Below, piece after piece: positions 59,399 through 64,000 of a stretch of DNA of 64,000 nt (positions within the stretch are counted from its first letter, which is position 1; the number at the start of each line of letters is the position of its first letter). The notes under the pieces are model-generated. The model worked only from the letters and a program-made list of their open reading frames with translations. It was not told the DNA's origin and made no database searches. Source of the DNA: Brumimicrobium ulvae (GTDB taxonomy: Bacteria > Bacteroidota > Bacteroidia > Flavobacteriales_D > Crocinitomicaceae); contig NZ_CANNGT010000007.1 of NCBI RefSeq assembly GCF_947504225.1, positions 62,001 through 126,000 on the forward strand. Reading direction: 5' to 3'. A program made the position numbers and the translations under genes.

Positions 59399-60121
59399 TT
59401 AAAATCTTCTAATTAATCCAAAGTACAAACCTGTTGCACCTTTTTTTCCTGTTATACTAATATAATCTAAAACGATATCTTCATTCGATGAAAATGGAGC
59501 AAGTAACTTAAGTTCCGTTTTAAAGGTCCATTTCTTCCAATTCAAATCATGTCCTAAATTTAACATTGGAACTACAACCGTTTCTTGTTTTTCACCATGC
59601 GCTTTTACACTACTCAATTCATACCAAGACCCTATCCCGACATACAGCATATTGGCACTTGGTCTCCCCCCTTTGTTGAGCAAGTCATCCTGCGATAGGG
59701 ACCTGAAATTATATTTATAATAATAATGTGCATCCAATTGAGGCCAAAACTTAAAATTATTTTCGAACACATCTATAGCCGTATTGAAGCCAAGCATAGC
59801 AGAAGCACCATGTTTTTGATTTTTGCTTTTCCATGCACCGTAGGTTGCACCGCCCCCAATTTGGGCAACACCAAATACTGCAGCGGTTGTAAACCAACTT
59901 CCATGTATTGTTAAATTATTGCTTACCCCTCTACCGTAGGTAACAGAAGAAAAAGGAATCGGTATAGTAGCAAGTCCTGGCACCTTAACCATTGGCCCTC
60001 CCAAATCGATTCCAATTGCGTTTTCATTTTTTGACAGGGGCTCAACAAACCTCGCTGGTCCGCAAGCACTAAGCATTAGAGCTATGATTCCAATGAATAG
60101 TAGATAATTCCTTGAGTACAT
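59399..60121 (-). CDS. Predicted outer-membrane lipoprotein with barrel-like strands
   Basis: 240 residues with lipobox LSAC (Cys20) and repeated amphipathic strands (GASAMLGFNTAID, WPQLDAHYYYKYNF, NMLYVGIGSWYEL, GATGLYFGLIRRF ending), which suggests a lipid-anchored beta-barrel or barrel-like domain. I recognise no named family. It is the first gene of a two-gene operon with an alpha/beta-hydrolase lipoprotein, one base apart. Promoter and -7 box sit immediately before the ATG, so a leaderless transcript is predicted. Confidence 0.68.
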   Translation of the reverse strand: MYSRNYLLFIGIIALMLSACGPARFVEPLSKNENAIGIDLGGPMVKVPGLATIPIPFSSVTYGRGVSNNLTIHGSWFTTAAVFGVAQIGGGATYGAWKSKNQKHGASAMLGFNTAIDVFENNFKFWPQLDAHYYYKYNFRSLSQDDLLNKGGRPSANMLYVGIGSWYELSSVKAHGEKQETVVVPMLNLGHDLNWKKWTFKTELKLLAPFSSNEDIVLDYISITGKKGATGLYFGLIRRF

Positions 60122-60125
60122 TGTG

Positions 60126-60156
60126 CAAATATACAGATTCTTAGTTTATTGAACAA
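60126..60156 (-). promoter_or_regulatory. Promoter of the lipoprotein pair, -7 box four bases from ATG
   Basis: Minus strand: TTG at 60156-60154, 20-bp spacer, TATATTTG at 60133-60126, CACA, ATG at 60121. Full consensus. Confidence 0.75.
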
Positions 60157-60279
60157 TAAAATATTGTATTCCACCAATGATTAGCTTCTGACTTCAGCTT
60201 CAATTAAAATAGATTCGCAATTCAAATCAAAATATTTTTTGGTATTTTGTCGACTTAAGCTTAAACTAATATTTTCATT

Positions 60280-61290
60280 ATGTTAAAAATTGACATGCAC
60301 ACCCATATCATTCCAAAGACACTTCCTGATTGGGCAAAAAAGTTTGGATATGGTGATTTTATATTCCTTGAAGAAAGAGATGATGGTAAAGCCGATATGA
60401 TTCAAGGAGGTAAATATTTTCGAACAATTAAAGAAAACTGTTGGGAAGAGGATGTCAGAATTAAAGAATATGAAAATTTCAATACACAAGTGCAAGTAGT
60501 TTGTACGATACCAGTATTGTTTTCCTACTGGGCAAAGCCAAAGGATGGTCTTGAAGTCAGCCAGTTTTTAAATGACCACATTATAGATTTGGTTACGCGT
60601 TACCCAAAAAACTACATTGGATTAGGAACGGTGCCTATGCAAGATACGGAGTTGGCCATTCAGGAATTAGAGCGCATCCATAAATTAGGAATGAAAGGAA
60701 TACAAATTGGCTCCAACATCAATGGACTAAATTTAAGTGAAGAACGTTTCTTCCCTATTTTTGAGGCCTGTGAAAGACTTGGACTCGCAGTAATGATTCA
60801 TCCATGGAACATGATGGGCTTTGATGAAATGAGAAAATATTGGCTTCCATGGTTGGTGGGAATGCCTGCAGAAACCTCGCGCGCAGCCTGTTCATTAATA
60901 TTCAGTGGGACATTGGAAAAACTTCCTAAGCTAAGGGTTTGTTTTTCTCATGCGGGAGGTTCATTTATTCCGACCATAGGAAGAATTGAACATGGGTTTA
61001 ATTGCAGACCAGACTTAGTGGCCATTGACAACGATGTAAACCCTAGAAAATATTTAGGGAAGTTTTGGATAGATTGTATCACTCATGACATCGACATGTT
61101 GAAATACATGATTAAGGTACAGGGCAGTTCTAAAATTTGTTTAGGAACAGACTATCCTTTTCCACTCGGTGATTTAGAAATTGGTAAGTTTATTGAAGAA
61201 AGTGATCTTTCGCAACAAGTAAAAGAAGATATTTTTGCAAATTCTACTATAGAATGGCTTAATTTAGATAAAAACGATTACCTTAAATAA
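60280..61290 (+). CDS. 2-amino-3-carboxymuconate-6-semialdehyde decarboxylase (ACMSD)
   Basis: Amidohydrolase-fold zinc enzyme that decarboxylates ACMS in the kynurenine branch of tryptophan breakdown, steering it away from quinolinate/NAD. 336 residues, the length of animal and bacterial ACMSD. Metal and catalytic residues: His7, His9 (DMHTH), His174 (MIHPWNMMG), His224 (FSHAGG), Asp291 (GTDYPFPLGD), all at family positions; FRTIKENCW and AKPKDGLEV blocks also match. No other kynurenine gene is in the window. The META lipoprotein gene follows 17 bp downstream, so they may share a transcript. Confidence 0.94.
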   Translation: MLKIDMHTHIIPKTLPDWAKKFGYGDFIFLEERDDGKADMIQGGKYFRTIKENCWEEDVRIKEYENFNTQVQVVCTIPVLFSYWAKPKDGLEVSQFLNDHIIDLVTRYPKNYIGLGTVPMQDTELAIQELERIHKLGMKGIQIGSNINGLNLSEERFFPIFEACERLGLAVMIHPWNMMGFDEMRKYWLPWLVGMPAETSRAACSLIFSGTLEKLPKLRVCFSHAGGSFIPTIGRIEHGFNCRPDLVAIDNDVNPRKYLGKFWIDCITHDIDMLKYMIKVQGSSKICLGTDYPFPLGDLEIGKFIEESDLSQQVKEDIFANSTIEWLNLDKNDYLK

Positions 61291-61307
61291 ATAGAAAAAC
61301 AACAAAT

Positions 61308-62090
61308 ATGAAAGTTATAACATCAATTATATTAACGAGTGTACTTTTCCTCAGTGTGGGATGCGGCAACTCTAAAGAAAACAACAAAAAGAAGGAACAA
61401 GTGGAAAATCAATCTGAAATGGGACAAGTAAAACACCCTTCACCAACCGCTGTTGATTTCTATGCGAACGCTCAAGACAAGTCTTGGAAGCTATCTGTTC
61501 GATTTGGAGGTCAAATTGTTTTTACAGACACCAAAAACAACATTTATTTTACTTCAGACACCAATGAAAAAATCGTTGCACAAGGAGCTGATGTCGTTCA
61601 ATTATTCAGCGAAAATAAAACACACATCATACGTGTGAATATAGATATCGTAGACTGCATGGAAACGGGAAAAAGTGTTAACATAATGGTGCGTAAAACA
61701 AATGAAAAAAAGGGAATCGATTACTCAGGATGTGGATTTTACAGAGGAACACCTCAAATACATGACATTTGGGCACTTGAAAAATTAAATGGTGAAACAC
61801 TTACCGCGAGACAGTTTCCAAAAGAACGTCCACATTTTGAATTCAACCTCAACACTAAAAAAATGAGTGGATTTGCTGGATGTAATCAAGTCAATGGAAA
61901 CCTAAGGTTCGAATACAACAAAATGATTGTTGAACAATTGGCCTCCACAAGAATGTACTGCGGTGAAACTTCAGATTTAGAGAATGAAATTTTAACTATT
62001 CTCCGTGGTCAACCAGTATATCATTTAAAAGGACTAAATTTAATTCTAGAAACACCTAGAGGTAGTTTAACATTGAAAAAAGTAGACTAA
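61308..62090 (+). CDS. META-domain lipoprotein
   Basis: 260 residues with lipobox SVGC (Cys19) and a Lys/Glu-rich linker. Residues about 45-140 resemble the COG3650-type domain (FYANAQDKSWKLSVRFGGQIVF, CMETGKSVNIMVR); residues about 150-260 are a META/HslJ domain (WALEKLNGETL, MSGFAGCNQVNGNL, STRMYCGE). Such proteins are linked to envelope stress and heat-shock motility phenotypes in other bacteria. One-base overlap with the next gene (TAATG). Confidence 0.85.
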   Translation: MKVITSIILTSVLFLSVGCGNSKENNKKKEQVENQSEMGQVKHPSPTAVDFYANAQDKSWKLSVRFGGQIVFTDTKNNIYFTSDTNEKIVAQGADVVQLFSENKTHIIRVNIDIVDCMETGKSVNIMVRKTNEKKGIDYSGCGFYRGTPQIHDIWALEKLNGETLTARQFPKERPHFEFNLNTKKMSGFAGCNQVNGNLRFEYNKMIVEQLASTRMYCGETSDLENEILTILRGQPVYHLKGLNLILETPRGSLTLKKVD

Positions 62091-62656
62091 TGACAACAAA
62101 TGAAAACACACCAGTAAAAAAAGATACAATGGCAGGTTCTAGTTCCATTGGAAAAGAAACGCCTAAAAAGAAGCCTTTTTGGAAAAAGCATTTTTTAAGT
62201 CTCTTCCTTTTTGTGCTATTAATTATTAGTGCGGCATGGGGTTATTTCGCAAACAGAGCAATGGAATCTAAATACGAAAAAGAAATCACTGCCCTAACAC
62301 AGGAGCATGAAGCAGAGATAGAAAGGATAAAAGTTGAAAACATAAAACAACTTTCAAACACTTTGGCGCTTGCCGTGCGTAGTGAAATGATTGCCGAAAA
62401 CATGAATCAAGTTAATCAATACTTCTTACAAACCCTTAAAACATTTGATGTTGAAAAGGTTATGCTTGTAGATCATAACACAAGTGTTGCTCTTTTAAGT
62501 ACAAACAAGAAAGATGAAAACACCAACTTTGGTGATCCTGGTTTAGTGAATGCCAAAGAGGCCATGACAAAAATGTACAATAACCACCACTACGCTGCCA
62601 CTCCAATTATGGGGTTGAACACACAACTAGGTGTTTTGATTATTCAAGTGGATTAG
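62090..62656 (+). CDS. Membrane-anchored coiled-coil protein with a small sensor-like domain
   Basis: 188 residues. Cytoplasmic Lys/Pro-rich N-terminus, one transmembrane helix (about 36-56, FLSLFLFVLLIISAAWGYF), a coiled-coil (about 60-90, ESKYEKEITALTQEHEAEIERIK) and a C-terminal alpha/beta segment (about 122-188: VEKVMLVDHNTSVALLST...TQLGVLIIQVD) that has the look of a small Cache/PAS-like fold. Coupled to the META lipoprotein by TAATG. Likely an inner-membrane partner for sensing or bridging; no family recognised. Confidence 0.65.
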   Translation: MTTNENTPVKKDTMAGSSSIGKETPKKKPFWKKHFLSLFLFVLLIISAAWGYFANRAMESKYEKEITALTQEHEAEIERIKVENIKQLSNTLALAVRSEMIAENMNQVNQYFLQTLKTFDVEKVMLVDHNTSVALLSTNKKDENTNFGDPGLVNAKEAMTKMYNNHHYAATPIMGLNTQLGVLIIQVD

Positions 62657-62678
62657 AGACAGTTATCCTAACAATAAA

Positions 62679-62713
62679 GAAAATCACTCTCGATATCGGG
62701 AGTGATTTTTATT
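62679..62713 (+). terminator. Terminator of the META operon
   Basis: AAATCACTC...GAGTGATTT stem continued by TCGAT/ATCGG pairing, followed by T-rich DNA. Confidence 0.85.
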
Positions 62714-62767
62714 TTCCAGAACAAAATTGGACTCATTTTTGCTATATCAATACTAAACTTAGAAATT

Positions 62768-62950
62768 ATGATGTTAAAAGAAAGGAAAATCCCCAAGTGG
62801 AAAGAAAAAGAAAACAAGTTCAAGAGTCAATCGTTTGATGATTCTTTAGAAGCATTGGGTGCTAATGGTGCGTTCATTAATGCAAAGCAAGTAAATCAAG
62901 CGATAGTATCTCCAACCCAAACTTCAAAAAAAGAACTCTGTGAAGATTAG
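62768..62950 (+). CDS. Small hypothetical protein
   Basis: 60 residues from ATG 62768 (a longer in-frame start at 62702 falls in the terminator hairpin and is rejected). Basic N-terminus (LKERKIPKWKEKENKFK), polar remainder, no membrane segment. Neither family nor promoter recognised; expression is uncertain. It converges on the KdsC-like gene. Confidence 0.4.
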   Translation: MMLKERKIPKWKEKENKFKSQSFDDSLEALGANGAFINAKQVNQAIVSPTQTSKKELCED

Positions 62951-62963
62951 TCCATTATTTTGA

Positions 62964-63641
62964 CTACTTACCCTGTAAAGGTTCGTCCAGTAAATAATGG
63001 TCTATAAATTCACGCACGCAACCTCTCCCCCCCTTAGCTTGAAGAATCAAATCGACATGTTGCTTTACAACCGGAACAGCATCAGCTGGAGCAGCAGAAA
63101 ACCCAACACTTTTCATTACCTGCAAATCATTGATATCATCACCGATAATACCAACTTCAGCCAAATCAATGTTTAGTTTTTCACACCATCCTTTTAGTAT
63201 TTCCATTTTCGGATCTCGTCCAACATATAAATGTTCGATGCCTAAAAGTTCTGCTCTGGCTTTCACCATTTCAAGTTTAAATCCAGAAGAAATGATACCG
63301 ACCTCAACACCATGTTTTTTTAAAGCCATTATCGCCATACCATCTTTGGCATTATACTTTTTAATCTGATCCCCATTCTCGGAGAAGAACATTCCTGCAT
63401 CAGTCATTACTCCATCAACATCTAGAATCAGCAATTTTAGCTTTTTCAGTTTTTGTTTATCAACAGATAAATTATAAGAAAGAAGATTGGTGAGCTGTAG
63501 TTTTTCTTGAAAACAAAAAAGTTCAAGCTCACCCAATTTCAAATCAGCTACCTTAGCCACATTATGCTCAGTTAAAAACTGCGATAAACTGCGGCCATTT
63601 CGCTTTAAAACAGCTTCAAGGTTTGTGGTCAATAATTTCAT
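62964..63641 (-). CDS. KdsC-like HAD phosphatase with extra N-terminal domain
   Basis: 225 residues: the last about 155 are the KdsC-type HAD core (LLILDVDGVMTD with Asp74/Asp76, VGIISSGFKLEMV, GRDPKMEILKGW, GIIGDDINDL), which hydrolyses Kdo-8-phosphate or another sugar phosphate. KdsC normally has about 170 residues; here about 65 residues precede the core (NLEAVLKRNGRSLSQFL...), in which a helix pattern like a degenerate helix-turn-helix is visible. It overlaps the stop of the DAHP synthase by one base (TAATG). Confidence 0.82.
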   Translation of the reverse strand: MKLLTTNLEAVLKRNGRSLSQFLTEHNVAKVADLKLGELELFCFQEKLQLTNLLSYNLSVDKQKLKKLKLLILDVDGVMTDAGMFFSENGDQIKKYNAKDGMAIMALKKHGVEVGIISSGFKLEMVKARAELLGIEHLYVGRDPKMEILKGWCEKLNIDLAEVGIIGDDINDLQVMKSVGFSAAPADAVPVVKQHVDLILQAKGGRGCVREFIDHYLLDEPLQGK

Positions 63642-64000
63642 TATACAATTTTATATCCTACACTCCCTGCAACTGGTTCTATGGCTGACTTCAAAGCGAC
63701 AAACTGTTCATGGGTTAATTGTTGAGCAGCATCTGATTTAGCAACAGAAGGGTCTGGATGTGCTTCAATTAAAAGTCCATCAATCCCCATAGCCACACAT
63801 GCTTTTGCTAATTTCTCAATTCCATATCGGTATCCTAAAGCATGACTAGGGTCTAAAATAATGGGCAAGTTTGTATACTCTTGTAAATACGCTACTCCAC
63901 AAAGGTCTAATGTAAAACGTGTATTGGTTTCAAAAGTTCTGATCCCTCTTTCACATAAAATAACTTGGTCATTTCCACCAGACAAAATAAACTCAGCTGC
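63641..64000 (-). CDS. 3-deoxy-7-phosphoheptulonate (DAHP) synthase, 3' part (truncated by window edge)
   Basis: About 119 C-terminal residues of a type I DAHP synthase / KdsA-family enzyme, with blocks ILSGGNDQVILCERGIRTFE, NLPIILDPSHALG and GIDGLLIEAHPDPSVAKSD. It catalyses entry to the shikimate pathway. RTFE and DPSHALG fit the DAHP (AroF/AroG-like type I beta) rather than the Kdo synthase branch. The gene enters from beyond base 64000. Confidence 0.88.
   Translation of the reverse strand, partial: AAEFILSGGNDQVILCERGIRTFETNTRFTLDLCGVAYLQEYTNLPIILDPSHALGYRYGIEKLAKACVAMGIDGLLIEAHPDPSVAKSDAAQQLTHEQFVALKSAIEPVAGSVGYKIV

Noticed and set aside
1-64000. tRNA and rRNA genes, insertion sequences, replication origin
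   Set aside because: None recognised on either strand; no transposase, integrase or DnaA-box cluster was seen, though short ncRNAs could be missed by eye.

Overview
The window is AT-rich and bears clear Bacteroidota hallmarks: several T9SS-sorted cargo proteins (YPNP-type A and CHU_C-type B C-termini), the T9SS regulator PorX, fused SecDF, fused LpxC/FabZ, a TonB-dependent receptor with a carboxypeptidase-like N-domain, S46 and S9B dipeptidyl peptidases, and promoters of the TTG-N17-23-TAnnTTTG type. Gene content and order (porX-tsaE-ald; lpxD-lpxC/fabZ-lpxA) suggest class Flavobacteriia or a close relative; genus is not determinable from the sequence. No rRNA, tRNA, CRISPR array, prophage or transposase gene was seen.

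Layout. 1-2.7 kb: 5' part of a TonB-dependent receptor downstream of a secreted lamin-tail-domain protein. 3.2-11 kb: DPP-IV-like peptidase, citrate synthase, MBL-fold hydrolase, HU/SPOR protein and an acyltransferase pair that resembles glycine-lipid synthesis genes. 11-15.6 kb: T9SS-sorted VWA protein and a lemA-M48 peptidase-WYL regulator operon. 15.65-16.7 kb: gene-free, packed with interspersed repeats and long hairpins. 16.7-23 kb: secDF, S46 peptidase, a barrel-like protein. 23.2-26.2 kb: a cobalamin riboswitch in front of class I ribonucleotide reductase genes nrdB-nrdA, both without an ATP-cone. 26.3-31.5 kb: DEAD-box helicase and a tightly coupled polyamine operon (arginine decarboxylase, agmatinase, deoxyhypusine-synthase-like enzyme) with a divergent Lrp regulator. 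31.8-36.3 kb: long leader, DinB and a DnaE-type polymerase with an eroded PHP site, probably a mutagenesis cassette. 36.4-38.2 kb: T9SS cargo and a YtxH/holin-like envelope trio. 38.3-46.3 kb: rimO, DUF1015-yggS, DUF1684, and the porX-tsaE-ald-membrane protein run. 46.4-52.4 kb: HD hydrolase, lipid A operon lpxD-lpxC/fabZ-lpxA, an RlmD-like methyltransferase without Fe-S cysteines. 52.5-60.1 kb: patatin, M23/LysM peptidase, DtxR regulator with its operator plus a thioredoxin-like protein, a large type B T9SS protein, and a lipoprotein pair. 60.3-64 kb: ACMSD (kynurenine pathway), META lipoprotein with a membrane-anchored partner, KdsC-like phosphatase and the 3' part of DAHP synthase.

Themes. 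Envelope biogenesis and secretion dominate (SecDF, PorX, LpxDCZA, T9SS cargos, M23, SPOR). The most notable regulatory signals are the B12 riboswitch on a B12-independent RNR, a DtxR operator inside its own promoter, and a recurrent TAnnTTTG-N4-ATG arrangement at four unrelated genes that predicts leaderless mRNAs.
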